Assembly: GCF_020131355.1 (NCBI RefSeq)
Contig: NZ_JAHLEL010000085.1
Coordinates: 248,001-312,000, forward strand
Length of the DNA stretch: 64,000 nucleotides
Source of the DNA: Pseudonocardia sp. ICBG1293
GTDB lineage: Bacteria; Actinomycetota; Actinomycetes; Mycobacteriales; Pseudonocardiaceae
Direction: 5' to 3'
The notes under the pieces are model-generated. The model searched no databases. It had not been told where the DNA came from and saw only the letters and a program-made list of their open reading frames with translations. The stretch's first letter is position 1, and each line of letters starts with the position of its first letter. Positions 38,210-46,975 of this stretch are shown piece after piece. The position numbers were made by a program, and so were the translations under genes.

Positions 38210-39286
38210 GTGACCGCCGCTCCCACCGTGACCGATGACGACCCGGACGGCGACTGGACGGCGCCGGGCGTGTTCCGCAGCGCCCCCGGCGTCTACCGGA
38301 TCCCGCTGCCGCTGCCCCAGGACGGGCTGCGCGCCGTGAACGTCTACGCACTCGCCGACGACACCGGCTGGACCCTGATCGACTCCGGCTGGGCGATCGA
38401 CGAGGCCCGCGACCTGCTCGGCAAGGCGCTGGCCGCGCTGGGCTCCGGTTTCGGTGACGTCCGCCGCTTCCTGGTCACCCACGCCCACCGCGACCACTAC
38501 ACCCTGGCCGCGGTCCTGCGCCGCGAGTACGGCGCCCGGGTGCTGCTCGGGGCGGGGGAGCGGCCCAACCTGGAGGTCATCACCGACCCCGACCGGCCGC
38601 AGGGCGAACCCGACCGGACCCGGCTGCTGCGGGCCGGCGCCGCCGGCATCGTCGAGGAGCTCGGCCGCGCGGGCCCCTGGCCACGGCCGCTCCCCGAGGA
38701 GTGGGAGGCCCCCGACGAGTGGCTGGCCGACCGCGCCGCGATCGCCGTCGCCGACCCGGCGGGCACCCGCACACTGACCGCGGTGGAGACCCCCGGACAC
38801 ACCCGCGGACACCTGGTCTTCGCCGACGAGGCGCACGAGCTGCTGTTCGCCGGGGACCACGTGCTGCCCCGGATCACCCCGTCGATCGGCCTGCAGCCGT
38901 CGCCGGTGGCGAGCCCGCTCGGGCAGTTCCTCGACTCGCTGCGCCTGGTCCGGTCCCGGCCCGACGCCACGCTGCTGCCCGCGCACGGCCCGGTCGGCGG
39001 CAGCGTGCACGCTCGCACCGACGAGCTGCTGGCCCACCACGACGTCCGGCTCGCCCAGTGCCGCGACGCCGTCGTCGCCGGAGAGCCGACCGCCGACGCC
39101 GTCGCCCGGGTCCTGCGCTGGACCCGCCGCGAGCACCGGCTCGACGACATGGACCTGTTCAACCGGACGCTCGCGGTCCTGGAGACCGGGGCCCACCTCG
39201 ACGTGCTCGCCGACCGCGGTGACCTGCAGCGGACCGAGGTCCCCGACCCCGCCACCGGGGTCGCCCTGGCCACCTACACCGCCTGA
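38210..39286 (+). CDS. MBL fold metallo-hydrolase
   Basis: This 358-residue metallo-beta-lactamase-fold enzyme has the metal motif 'THAHRDHYT' near residue 88 (H-x-H-x-DH). Further ligands lie in 'ETPGHTRGHLVF' and 'FAGDHVLP', and 'AHGPV' is near residue 262. The C-terminal helical region with 'LRWTRREHRLDDM' resembles LACTB2-like hydrolases. GTG 38210 is preceded by GGGAGG and a TATCGT box. The substrate is unknown; thioesters and RNA ends are typical for relatives. Confidence 0.92.
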   Translation: MTAAPTVTDDDPDGDWTAPGVFRSAPGVYRIPLPLPQDGLRAVNVYALADDTGWTLIDSGWAIDEARDLLGKALAALGSGFGDVRRFLVTHAHRDHYTLAAVLRREYGARVLLGAGERPNLEVITDPDRPQGEPDRTRLLRAGAAGIVEELGRAGPWPRPLPEEWEAPDEWLADRAAIAVADPAGTRTLTAVETPGHTRGHLVFADEAHELLFAGDHVLPRITPSIGLQPSPVASPLGQFLDSLRLVRSRPDATLLPAHGPVGGSVHARTDELLAHHDVRLAQCRDAVVAGEPTADAVARVLRWTRREHRLDDMDLFNRTLAVLETGAHLDVLADRGDLQRTEVPDPATGVALATYTA

Positions 39287-39511
39287 CGCGCGCGCCGGGC
39301 CGCGACACGCCGGACGCCGTTCACCCGGTCGACGTGTCGGGGTGGCTCCCCGGAGCGGAATCGGGCAGAGTGAGGCCGACGACGTCCCCTCACGCCACGG
39401 AGGCCACCACACCCACACCCAGCACATCCGTACCGCGGGTCCCAGCACCGGCCGCGCTGCGCCGAGGACGTAGGGGAAGACGATCCTCGTCGACGACAGC
39501 GGAGGTTGGCA

Positions 39512-40003
39512 GTGAGCACACGCGGAGTGGTGTTCGTCCACTCGTCGCCGACTGCGGTCTGTCCGCACGTCGAGTGGGCGCTCTCGGGCCTTCTCGGAAC
39601 GCGGGTCTCCCTCGAGTGGTCCGCGCAGCCGGTGGCGTCCGGTCAGATGCGGGCCGAGTGCACCTGGAGCGGTCCCGCCGGTAGCGGCGGGGCGCTGGCG
39701 TGCGCGCTGCGGGCCTGGTCGATGCTGCGGTTCGAGGTGACCGAGGAGCCGAGCCCCGGCGTGGACGGGGAGCGGTTCATGCACGTCCCCGGCCTCGGCA
39801 TGTGGCACGGGCGCACCAGCGCCAACGGTGACGTCGTGTTGCCCGAGGACCAGCTGCGCACGGTCATGGCCGAGCACGGCGGCGCCGGGCTGTCCCGGCA
39901 GCTCGACCAGCTGCTGGGCACCGCATGGGACGACGAGCTGGAGTCCTTCCGGTTCGCCGGCGACGGCGCGGCGGTGACGCTGCTGACCCACCGGGTCGGC
40001 TGA
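39512..40003 (+). CDS. DUF3145 family protein
   Basis: This 163-residue actinobacteria-specific protein has the characteristic N-terminus 'STRGVVFVHSSPTAVCPHVE' followed by 'WALSGLLG', and the middle 'MHVPGLGMWHGRTSANGDVV'. Its function is unknown; homologues sit near fatty-acid synthesis and aceE genes, as here. GTG 39512 has GGAGG 7 bases upstream. The 225-bp gap before it shows no other gene. Confidence 0.92.
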   Translation: MSTRGVVFVHSSPTAVCPHVEWALSGLLGTRVSLEWSAQPVASGQMRAECTWSGPAGSGGALACALRAWSMLRFEVTEEPSPGVDGERFMHVPGLGMWHGRTSANGDVVLPEDQLRTVMAEHGGAGLSRQLDQLLGTAWDDELESFRFAGDGAAVTLLTHRVG

Positions 40004-40046
40004 GCCCGGCCGGGCCGGGCAGACTGTCGCCCATGGGGGGCGAGGA

Positions 40047-40592
40047 GTGAACGGCCGGGCAGCGATCACGGTGGGCGTCCTGCTGGTGGCCCTGGTGACC
40101 GTCGGCGGGGTGGCGTGGACGGTGTCCGGGACGACCCGGTCCGGTGTCGCTCCCGCGTCCGCACCGCAGGCCGTGCCCGACAGCGGCGCGGGCAGCAGCG
40201 AGGTGACCATCAGCGCGGGTGCCGCCGAACACCCGGCCGCCCAGCTGGTCATGCAGCAGGTGCAGCTCTACTTCAACGCCGTCAACGGCCGCGACCACGC
40301 GACCTGGACCCGTGTCGTGAGCCAGGAGACGGCCGACCGGCAGCCCCGTGAGGCCTGGCTGGAGGGCATCGGCTCGACCACCGACGGCACCATCCGCATC
40401 GACCGGATCGACTCCGCGACCGGTGGCGGCGTGCTGGCCCTGGTCCGGTTCATCAGCGTCCAGGACCCGAACGACGGCCCGCCCGGCCTGCACGTCGGCC
40501 GGATCTGCTGGCAGGTCGCCTACCCGATGGCGGGCTCGCCGCCCCGGATGGACATCGGCGACCCCGACGGGATCCTGCGCGCGCCGTGCTGA
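40047..40592 (+). CDS. Membrane-anchored exported hypothetical protein (SnoaL/NTF2-like)
   Basis: This 181-residue product has an N-terminal signal anchor 'AAITVGVLLVALVTVGGVAW', then a Ser/Ala-rich linker. A ~110-residue extracytoplasmic domain ('VQLYFNAVNGRDHATWTRVV') resembles NTF2/SnoaL-like folds. A Cys near the C-terminus could pair with the one in 'GRICWQVAY'. GTG 40047 follows a GGGGCGAGGA site. The function is unknown. Confidence 0.75.
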   Translation: MNGRAAITVGVLLVALVTVGGVAWTVSGTTRSGVAPASAPQAVPDSGAGSSEVTISAGAAEHPAAQLVMQQVQLYFNAVNGRDHATWTRVVSQETADRQPREAWLEGIGSTTDGTIRIDRIDSATGGGVLALVRFISVQDPNDGPPGLHVGRICWQVAYPMAGSPPRMDIGDPDGILRAPC

Positions 40593-40665
40593 GCGCCGCG
40601 CGGGAGCGCGGCCGGACCGGGCGGGACCCCGGCACCCGACGTCGGCCGGGGACCCCGCACGGTCG

Positions 40666-41913
40666 TCAGGCCTTGGTGAACACCAGCGAGGCGTTGTGCC
40701 CGCCGAAGCCGAACGAGTTGTTCACGGCGGCGTCCACGACCATCTTCCGGGGCTCGCCCGCCACGACGTCCAGGTCGACCTTCGGGTCCTTGTCGGTCAG
40801 GTTGAGCGTCGCCGGGACGATGTCGTCGCGCACGGTCAGCAGCGCGATGATCCCCTCGACGGCCCCCGCCCCGCCCACCAGGTGCCCGAGCGCCGACTTC
40901 GGCGCGGTCAGCACCGGGTGGTCGCCGAACGCACGCTTCACGGCGGTCGCCTCGCCCACGTCGCCGACCACCGTCGAGGTGGCGTGGCAGTTGACGTGGG
41001 CGATGTCGGAGGCGGACAGGCCCGCCCCGGCCACCGCCTTCTGCATCGCCCGGATCTGGCCCTCGCCCTCGGGGTCGGGCCCGGTGATGTGGTACGCGTC
41101 GGAGGTGAGTCCGATCCCGGCGAGGCGACCGTGCACGGTCGCGCCGCGGGCCTTCGCGAACTCCTCGCGCTCGAGCACCAGCACGCCGGAGCCCTCACCG
41201 AGGACGAACCCGTCGCGCCCGGTGTCGAACGGCCGGGAGGCGCGCTCCGGGTCGTCGTTGCGGGTGGACAGGGTCCGCGACTGCACGAACCCGGCCACGG
41301 TGATCGGCACGATGCAGGACTCGGCGCCGCCCGCGAGGACGACGTCGACCTCCCCGTCGCGCAGCAGCTTGTAGGCCCAGGCCAGGGCCTCGGCGCCGGT
41401 GGCGCACGCCGAGGCGGGGGAGTGCACCCCGCCCTTGGCCTTGTACTCCAGGCTCACCAGGGCCGCCGGACCGTTCGGCATGAGCATCGGGACGGTCAGG
41501 GGGGACACCTTGCGCAGCCCGTGCTCCTCGAGCAGGTCGTCCTGCGCGAGCAGCGTCGGCGCGCCGCCGATGCCCGCGCCGATGACGACGGCGAGCCGCT
41601 CGGCCTCGACCGCGGCCCCGTCCTCGCCGGGGACCGCACCGAGCCCGGCGTGCGCCCAGGCCTCCTTGGCGGCGACCATCGCGACCTGCTCGCAGCGGTC
41701 CATCCGGCGGGCCTGCACACGCGGCAGGACCTCGGTGGGCTCGACGGCGAGCTGGGCCGAGATGGACACCGGCAGGTCGAACCGCTCGGTCCAGTCGGCC
41801 CGGGTGGTACCCACCCCGGACCTCCCGGCGAGCAGTGCCTCCCAGGTGGAGGCGGCGTCCCCGCCGAGCGGGGTGGTGGCCCCGAAGCCGGTGACGACCA
41901 CTCCGTCGGTCAT
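40666..41913 (-). CDS. fabF: Beta-ketoacyl-[acyl-carrier-protein] synthase II
   Basis: This 415-residue condensing enzyme of type II fatty acid synthesis has its active-site Cys in 'HSPASACATGAEALA' near residue 172. The two catalytic His are in 'VNCHATSTVVGD' and 'SALGHLVGGAGAVEG'. It ends the fabD-fabH-acpP-fabF operon, in the usual Streptomyces/Pseudonocardia order. The length is normal and the C-terminus is 'NNSFGFGGHNASLVF'. Confidence 0.96.
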   Translation of the reverse strand: MTDGVVVTGFGATTPLGGDAASTWEALLAGRSGVGTTRADWTERFDLPVSISAQLAVEPTEVLPRVQARRMDRCEQVAMVAAKEAWAHAGLGAVPGEDGAAVEAERLAVVIGAGIGGAPTLLAQDDLLEEHGLRKVSPLTVPMLMPNGPAALVSLEYKAKGGVHSPASACATGAEALAWAYKLLRDGEVDVVLAGGAESCIVPITVAGFVQSRTLSTRNDDPERASRPFDTGRDGFVLGEGSGVLVLEREEFAKARGATVHGRLAGIGLTSDAYHITGPDPEGEGQIRAMQKAVAGAGLSASDIAHVNCHATSTVVGDVGEATAVKRAFGDHPVLTAPKSALGHLVGGAGAVEGIIALLTVRDDIVPATLNLTDKDPKVDLDVVAGEPRKMVVDAAVNNSFGFGGHNASLVFTKA

Positions 41914-41968
41914 GACGTCTCCTTCTCCCCGGCGGGCAGTGGTGCCGGTGCGCGCCCGCCGGTACGGA

Positions 41969-42211
41969 TCACTGGTGCTTGGCGATGAAGTCGACGGCGT
42001 CGCCGACGGTCTTCAGCTCGGCGAGCTGGTCGTCCGGGATCTTGGCGCCGAACTTGTCCTCGGCCTGCACCGCGATCTCCACCATCGACAGCGAGTCGAT
42101 GTCCAGGTCGTCCACGAAGGACTTCTCGGGGGTCACCTCGGCGGTGTCGATGCCGGCGACCTCCTCGACGATCTCGGCCAGCCCGGTCAGGATCTCGGCG
42201 TTGTCAGCCAC
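41969..42211 (-). CDS. acpP: Acyl carrier protein
   Basis: This 80-residue carrier has its phosphopantetheine attachment Ser in 'DDLDIDSLSMVEI' near residue 40. The acidic helix II is intact. It lies 55 bp upstream of fabF and 54 bp downstream of fabH in the fab operon and carries the growing acyl chain for FabD, FabH and FabF. Confidence 0.97.
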   Translation of the reverse strand: MADNAEILTGLAEIVEEVAGIDTAEVTPEKSFVDDLDIDSLSMVEIAVQAEDKFGAKIPDDQLAELKTVGDAVDFIAKHQ

Positions 42212-42265
42212 GATGGTTCTCCTTGCGCAGTGGTTGGGGACGGGTGCCAGGTCCGCGACGCCCCG

Positions 42266-43255
42266 TCAGGGGCAGACGACGACCTGTCCGGCGTAGGACA
42301 GTCCTGCGCCGAAGCCTACGAGGAGCAGCACGTCGCCGGACCGTACCCGGCCGGCCGTGCGCATGTGGTCCAGCGCCATCGGGATGGACGCCGACGAGGT
42401 GTTGCCGGAGTGCACGATGTCGTCGGCGACGACCATGTCCTCCCGCGCGCCCTTCTGCCGCAGCTTCTTGGCGATCGCCTCGACGATGCGCAGGTTCGCC
42501 TGGTGCGGGACGAGCACGTCGATGTCGGCAGGGGTCAGCCCGGCCCGCTCGATGGCGTCCAGCGCGACCGGGGAGATCGCCGTCGTCGTCCAGCGGAAGA
42601 CCGCCTGGCCCTCCTGGTACAGCTTGTTCGTGGTCTCGCCCAGGATGCGGATCGTGCTCGCGTGCTCGCCCGAGCTGCCCCAGCTGACCGGGCCGACGCC
42701 CACCTCGTCCTCGGTCCCGGCCGGTCCGAGGAGGGCGGCGCCCGCGCCGTCGGCGAAGATGATGCAGGTCGAGCGGTCGTCCCAGTCGATCCAGTCCGAC
42801 AGCTTCTCCGCGCCGATGACCAGCACGTGCCGGGCCGACCCCGCACGGATCATGTCCGAGGCGACGGCGGTGGCGTAGCTGAAGCCCGCGCAGGCGGCGT
42901 TGAGGTCGAACGCGGCGGCGCCCTCGGCGCCGAGGCCGGTCGCGACCTGGGCGGCGGCGTTCGGGATCGGGTTGGGCATCGTGCAGGTCGCCACGATCAC
43001 GGCGTCGAGCCCGGACGGGTCGAACCCGGCGTCGGACAACGCCGCGGTCCCGGCCGCCATCGCCATGGCCGGCAGCGGGGTCTCGGCGTCGGCGATCCGG
43101 CGCTCGGCGATCCCCACACGGCTGCGGATCCACGCGTCGTCGGTCTCGACCCGCTTCTCCAGGTCGGCGTTGGTGACCACGTGTTCGGGCTGCCAGCTGC
43201 CGATGCCCAGGATGCGGGCGCCGGCGACGGCCGGGCTCAGTCGCATGCGGCTCAC
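42266..43255 (-). CDS. fabH: Beta-ketoacyl-ACP synthase III
   Basis: This initiating condensing enzyme has 329 residues from GTG 43255. That start overlaps the fabD stop (GTGA) and gives a family-like N-terminus. ATG 43246 is an alternative. The catalytic Cys is in 'FDLNAACAGFSYA', with His and Asn in 'LVPHQANLRI' and 'NTSSASIP'. In actinobacteria FabH usually accepts branched primers. The adjacent genes complete the pathway. Confidence 0.95.
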   Translation of the reverse strand: MSRMRLSPAVAGARILGIGSWQPEHVVTNADLEKRVETDDAWIRSRVGIAERRIADAETPLPAMAMAAGTAALSDAGFDPSGLDAVIVATCTMPNPIPNAAAQVATGLGAEGAAAFDLNAACAGFSYATAVASDMIRAGSARHVLVIGAEKLSDWIDWDDRSTCIIFADGAGAALLGPAGTEDEVGVGPVSWGSSGEHASTIRILGETTNKLYQEGQAVFRWTTTAISPVALDAIERAGLTPADIDVLVPHQANLRIVEAIAKKLRQKGAREDMVVADDIVHSGNTSSASIPMALDHMRTAGRVRSGDVLLLVGFGAGLSYAGQVVVCP

Positions 43256-44190
43256 TTCCCGTGCTCGGAGATCAGGTCGACGGCCGCGTCGAGCTGGTCG
43301 GGGGTCTTCAGCGCGAGCGTCGGCGTGCCCTTGATCGCGCGCTTGACCAGGCCGGTCAGCGTGGCGCCCGGGGGCAGCTCGAGGGTCGCTGCGGTGCCGC
43401 GGTCGGCGAGGGTCTGCATGCAGGCGTCCCAGCGGACCGGTCGGGTGACCTGCGCGACGAGCCGGCGCACCGCCTCGGGGCCGGACTCCACGACCCCGCC
43501 GTCGGCGTTGGACAGCAGCGGCAGCGCCGGGTCCGACACCGGCACCGACGACGCGTGGGCCTCCAGCGCGGCACGTGCCTGCTCCATGTGCGCGGTGTGG
43601 AACGCCCCGGCGACCGGGAGCTCCTTCACACGCGCCCGCTCGGGCGGCGACGCGACGAGCTTGCCGATCGCGTCCTTCGCTCCGGCGGCGACGATCTGAC
43701 CCGCCCCGTTGCGGTTGGCCGGGTCGAGCCCCAGCTCGGCGAGACGGGCCAGCACGACCTCCTCGTCGCCGCCGAGCACGGCGGCCATCGAGGTCGGCGC
43801 GACGGCGCAGGCTGCGGCCATCTCGCGACCACGTACCCCGGCGAGGGCGACGGCGGCGTCCTCGGCCAGCACACCCGCGATCGCGCAGGCGGTGACCTCG
43901 CCGATCGAGTGCCCGGCGACGACGGTCCCGGACGGCAGCTCGACCCGCTCGCGCAGGCGGCGGGCGGCCAGCAGGCCCAGGGCGACGATCAGCGGCTGGG
44001 TCACCGCGGTGTCGGTGATCTCCTCGGCGTCCGCGGTGGTGCCGAGCCGGGCCAGGTCGAGCCCGACGGCCTCGGACCAGCCGGCCACGGCCTCCGCCGC
44101 GGCCGGATCCTCCAGCCACGGAGCGAGCATGCCGGGGGTCTGGGCCCCTTGGCCGGGTGCGAGCAGGGCGATCACGGGGACATCACACAC
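43252..44190 (-). CDS. fabD: Malonyl-CoA:ACP transacylase
   Basis: This 312-residue enzyme loads malonate onto ACP. It shows 'LLAPGQGAQTPGM', the nucleophile 'VVAGHSIGEVTA' near residue 97, the 'GREMAAA' Arg region and 'GAFHTAHM' with the catalytic His. It is the first gene of the fab operon. The start at GTG 44190 is the longest reasonable. The later GTG at ~44175 ('VIALLAPGQG') is possible. It is probably regulated through the operators between it and the regulator gene. Confidence 0.95.
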   Translation of the reverse strand: MCDVPVIALLAPGQGAQTPGMLAPWLEDPAAAEAVAGWSEAVGLDLARLGTTADAEEITDTAVTQPLIVALGLLAARRLRERVELPSGTVVAGHSIGEVTACAIAGVLAEDAAVALAGVRGREMAAACAVAPTSMAAVLGGDEEVVLARLAELGLDPANRNGAGQIVAAGAKDAIGKLVASPPERARVKELPVAGAFHTAHMEQARAALEAHASSVPVSDPALPLLSNADGGVVESGPEAVRRLVAQVTRPVRWDACMQTLADRGTAATLELPPGATLTGLVKRAIKGTPTLALKTPDQLDAAVDLISEHGK

Positions 44191-44242
44191 CTCTCGGGGT
44201 CGGCGCCGGGATACCGGTTACGACGAAGTCCGTCCGCCGAAG

Positions 44243-44261
44243 TTGTAGGGTTTCTACTACA
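44243..44261 (-). promoter_or_regulatory. Candidate FasR operator 1 in the fabD promoter
   Basis: The motif TTGTAGGGTTTCTACTACA contains the dyad TGTAG-N8-CTACA. It lies ~53 bp upstream of the fabD start. A related motif (TTGTAGGGTTCACGACAA) recurs at 44308-44325. The shared TTGTAGGGTT core suggests a binding site for the adjacent PucR-type regulator. No experimental data are implied. Confidence 0.55.
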
Positions 44262-44307
44262 TGACGGTGTGACCCGGGCCTCGTTACCGATCCGTAGGGG
44301 TCGGTGT

Positions 44308-44325
44308 TTGTAGGGTTCACGACAA
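44308..44325 (-). promoter_or_regulatory. Candidate FasR operator 2
   Basis: The motif TTGTAGGGTTCACGACAA (outer dyad TTGT/ACAA) repeats the core of the site at 44243. It overlaps the last codons of the regulator gene, about 118 bp upstream of fabD. Confidence 0.45.
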
Positions 44326-45699
44326 CGACCCGCCCACCGGAACCCGGGTGCCGTCCGCAGCGGGATCATGCCCCCCGGTGCGGTCCAGCGGTGTCAGCGG
44401 GGTGTGCGCGGCGACCGCCGCCCCGTCGGACGCGCGGGCGGTGCGGTCCGCGACGAGCGCGGCGCGCAGCACGAAGGCCTCGCGCGGGTCGGTCGGCGAG
44501 CGGCCGACGAGCTCACCGATGCGCCGCAGGCGGTAGCGGACCGTGTTGGGATGGACGTAGAGCGCGCGGGCGCATCCCTCCAGGCTGGCGCCGCCCTCGA
44601 GATAGGCGGCCAGCGTGCGCAGCAGCTCGCCGCCGGTGGCGTGCAGCGGGGCGAGGACGTCGTCGGCGAGCCGGCGGCGTGCGGCCGGGTCCCCGTGCAG
44701 GGCCCGCTCGGGCAGCAGGTCGGCGGCGTCGACCGGGCGCGGGGCGTCGGGATGCCCGGGTGCCGCGGCCAGCCCGGCCAGCGCCTCGGCGACGGCGGCA
44801 CCCGCGGTGGCGAGGTCGGTGCTGGGCGGGCCCGAGACCACCGGACCGGGGCCGAAGTGCGCGGCGACCTCGGCGAGGACCCGCGTCGTGACCGCGCTCG
44901 TCCCCGGTGCGGGCCCGGGCCCGGCCGGCGCCGGGCGCGTCGAGGTGGTCTCGGCGAGCCGGTCGGCGACCCGCCGGGCGGGCCTGCCGGTCAGGTGCAG
45001 CAGGACCACCAGCCGTCTGCCCTGGACGCCGACCAGCACGTCGTGGCCGAGCCGCGCGGCGACCCGGCGCAGCTCGACGATCAGCTGCGGGGACTCCGGG
45101 CCGGAGCCGGGGGCCGAGCCGACCAGGCAGTGCACCGGTGCCGCCGGGTCCCAGCCGAGCGCGGCGGCCCGGGAGACGAGGGCGCCGTCGGTGTCACCGC
45201 GCAGCACGGCGTCGACGACCAGCGCCTCCAGCCGGGCGTCCCACGCGCCGCGGGACTCCGCGGCGCCCGCATAGACGGTGGCGGCGGCGAAGGCGATCTC
45301 CCGGCCGAAGCGCAGCACGGCCTCGGTGAGCTCGTGGCGCTCGGCGCCGTCGTCGGCGAGCGGGGGCAGGTGCTCCTCGAAGACGTCCGCGGCGATGCGC
45401 ACCAGCTCCACGGTCTGGCGGAGGCTGATCCGCCGGGCCAGGTCGCGCGGCGCGATCCGGAACGCCTCCGCGGTCAGCGGCGTGGTGCGGTCGGGTTCGC
45501 GCAGCCAGGACACGAAGTTCGCGACCCCGGTCTGGGTCACCAGGGCCACGCCCGCGCGCTGGTCGGCGGGCAGCAGCGCGAACCACGGGCAGCGTCGCTC
45601 CATCTCCGCCAGGCAGGCCGCGGCCAGCCGGGAGGAGGCGAGCTCGAGGCGGCGCAACGTCGCGTCCGCGACCGGGTGGCGGTGCACGTCGGGCAGCAT
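44317..45699 (-). CDS. fasR: PucR-family transcriptional regulator (FasR-like) of fatty acid synthesis
   Basis: This 460-residue regulator is immediately upstream of fabD in the same direction. It has an N-terminal RsbRD/GGDEF-like region (residues ~1-280) and the C-terminal PucR HTH 'YLEGGASLEGCARALYVHPN' followed by 'TVRYRLRRIGELVG'. It corresponds to Streptomyces FasR, an activator of the fabDHPF operon. ATG 45699 faces the divergent pirin gene at 45709 across 9 bp, so the two promoters overlap. Confidence 0.88.
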   Translation of the reverse strand: MLPDVHRHPVADATLRRLELASSRLAAACLAEMERRCPWFALLPADQRAGVALVTQTGVANFVSWLREPDRTTPLTAEAFRIAPRDLARRISLRQTVELVRIAADVFEEHLPPLADDGAERHELTEAVLRFGREIAFAAATVYAGAAESRGAWDARLEALVVDAVLRGDTDGALVSRAAALGWDPAAPVHCLVGSAPGSGPESPQLIVELRRVAARLGHDVLVGVQGRRLVVLLHLTGRPARRVADRLAETTSTRPAPAGPGPAPGTSAVTTRVLAEVAAHFGPGPVVSGPPSTDLATAGAAVAEALAGLAAAPGHPDAPRPVDAADLLPERALHGDPAARRRLADDVLAPLHATGGELLRTLAAYLEGGASLEGCARALYVHPNTVRYRLRRIGELVGRSPTDPREAFVLRAALVADRTARASDGAAVAAHTPLTPLDRTGGHDPAADGTRVPVGGSLS

Positions 45700-45708
45700 G
45701 ACACGACG

Positions 45709-46455
45709 ATGGACGCACCCACAGGACACGTCACGCTGTATCGCTCCGGCGCACGGGCGCGCACGCGTACCGGCTGGCTGGACTCGCGGCACAGCTTCTC
45801 CGCCGGCGCGCACTACGACCCCGCCAACACCCACTTCGGACTGCTCCTGCTGCACAACGAGGACCGGCTCGTGCCGGGGCGCGGTTACGACGAGCACCCG
45901 CACCGCGACACCGAGATCCTCACCTGGGTGCTGGACGGCGAGCTGGAGCACCGCGACAGCGCCACCGGGCGGACCGTGCGCGTCGGGCCGGGCGGGGCGC
46001 AGTACCTGGGCGCCGGGTCGGGGGTGCGGCACTCCGAGCACGCGACACCGGAGGGCGGCGTGCGGTTCGTGCAGATGTGGGTGGTGCCCGAGGAGCCGGG
46101 TGGCGACCCGCGCCACCTGGTGCGCGCGGCGCAGACGTGGCCGCACGACGGCACGGTCGTCCTGGCCTCGGGCCTGGAACGGCACCGCGACACGACACTG
46201 CTGCCGCTGCGTCAGCGCGCTGCGGCGCTGTCGGTGGCGCGTCTGGGACCGGGCGCGGTCACGGCCCTGCCGAGCGCCCCGTTCGTCCACCTGTTCGTGG
46301 CACGGGGGGACGCCCGGGTGGAGGACGTGCCCGACAACGACCTCGGCACGGGCGACGCGGCCAGGATCGTCGACGACGGCGGCCGACGGGTCACCGCCGG
46401 ACCGGACGGAGCCGAGATCCTGGTGTGGGAGATGCACGCGGCACTGGGGTGGTGA
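45709..46455 (+). CDS. Pirin family protein
   Basis: This 248-residue double-cupin protein has the pirin signature in the first cupin: 'HFGLLLLHNEDRLVPGRGYDEHPHRDTEILTWV', here split by function into the metal His pair in 'EHPHRD' and the Glu in 'TEILTW'. The second cupin is present in the C-terminal half. Relatives are metal-binding proteins, some with quercetin dioxygenase activity. ATG 45709 is divergent from the fasR-like gene. The role is unknown. Confidence 0.9.
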   Translation: MDAPTGHVTLYRSGARARTRTGWLDSRHSFSAGAHYDPANTHFGLLLLHNEDRLVPGRGYDEHPHRDTEILTWVLDGELEHRDSATGRTVRVGPGGAQYLGAGSGVRHSEHATPEGGVRFVQMWVVPEEPGGDPRHLVRAAQTWPHDGTVVLASGLERHRDTTLLPLRQRAAALSVARLGPGAVTALPSAPFVHLFVARGDARVEDVPDNDLGTGDAARIVDDGGRRVTAGPDGAEILVWEMHAALGW

Positions 46456-46514
46456 CACCCGGGGACCGCGGAACGCGGCCGGGACGGGCGGTGCCCCGGC
46501 CGGGGGAGCTGCTG

Positions 46515-46542
46515 CCGGTCACCGCGCCGGGCGGGTGACCGG
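46515..46542. terminator. Hairpin between pirin and cold-shock genes
   Basis: A 9-bp perfect stem CCGGTCACC / GGTGACCGG (46515-46523 with 46534-46542) lies between two convergent genes. Confidence 0.6.
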
Positions 46543-46547
46543 GCGGC

Positions 46548-46751
46548 TCAGAGCGGCGTGACCGCGCTGGCCTGCGGCCCCTTCTGCCCCTGCTCGATGT
46601 CGAACGACACGCGCTGGCCCTCGTCGAGGCTCTTGTAGCCGTTCGTCTGGATCGCCGAGTAGTGCACGAACACGTCCGCACCACCACCGTCGGGGGCGAG
46701 GAAGCCGTAGCCCTTCTCGCTGTTGAACCACTTGACGGTGCCTTCTGCCAT
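46548..46751 (-). CDS. Cold shock protein (CspA family)
   Basis: This 67-residue OB-fold nucleic-acid chaperone carries RNP1 'KGYGFLAPDGG' and RNP2 'DVFVHYSAI'. ATG 46751 has a GGGAGCAGGA site. The length is exactly typical. It may melt RNA structure at low temperature or be a constitutive homologue. Confidence 0.96.
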   Translation of the reverse strand: MAEGTVKWFNSEKGYGFLAPDGGGADVFVHYSAIQTNGYKSLDEGQRVSFDIEQGQKGPQASAVTPL

Positions 46752-46923
46752 TCCTGCTCCCTGGAGATCATCGGCCCGGAGCACTCCGCCCCGGACCGCG
46801 GGCCAGCGGCGCGCACGGTCGACGCCCTGGTCAGGACGGCGAGTCGCGAGGACGAGTGATCACCGCCACCGCCGTCGCGCGGAGCCTATCGTGATCTGCG
46901 ACTCCCGGGGAGGGGCGAAAACG

Positions 46924-46959
46924 AGACGGCCCGCCTCCCGTAACGGGGGGCGGGCCGTC
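46924..46959 (-). terminator. Terminator downstream of aceE
   Basis: An 11-bp stem GACGGCCCGCC / GGCGGGCCGTC (46924-46934 with 46949-46959) can be extended by C/G pairing. It lies 17 bases after the aceE stop, with an A-rich stretch (T-rich on the transcript) at 46918-46921. Confidence 0.75.
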
Positions 46960-46975
46960 CTCGGGCGCGTCGGGG

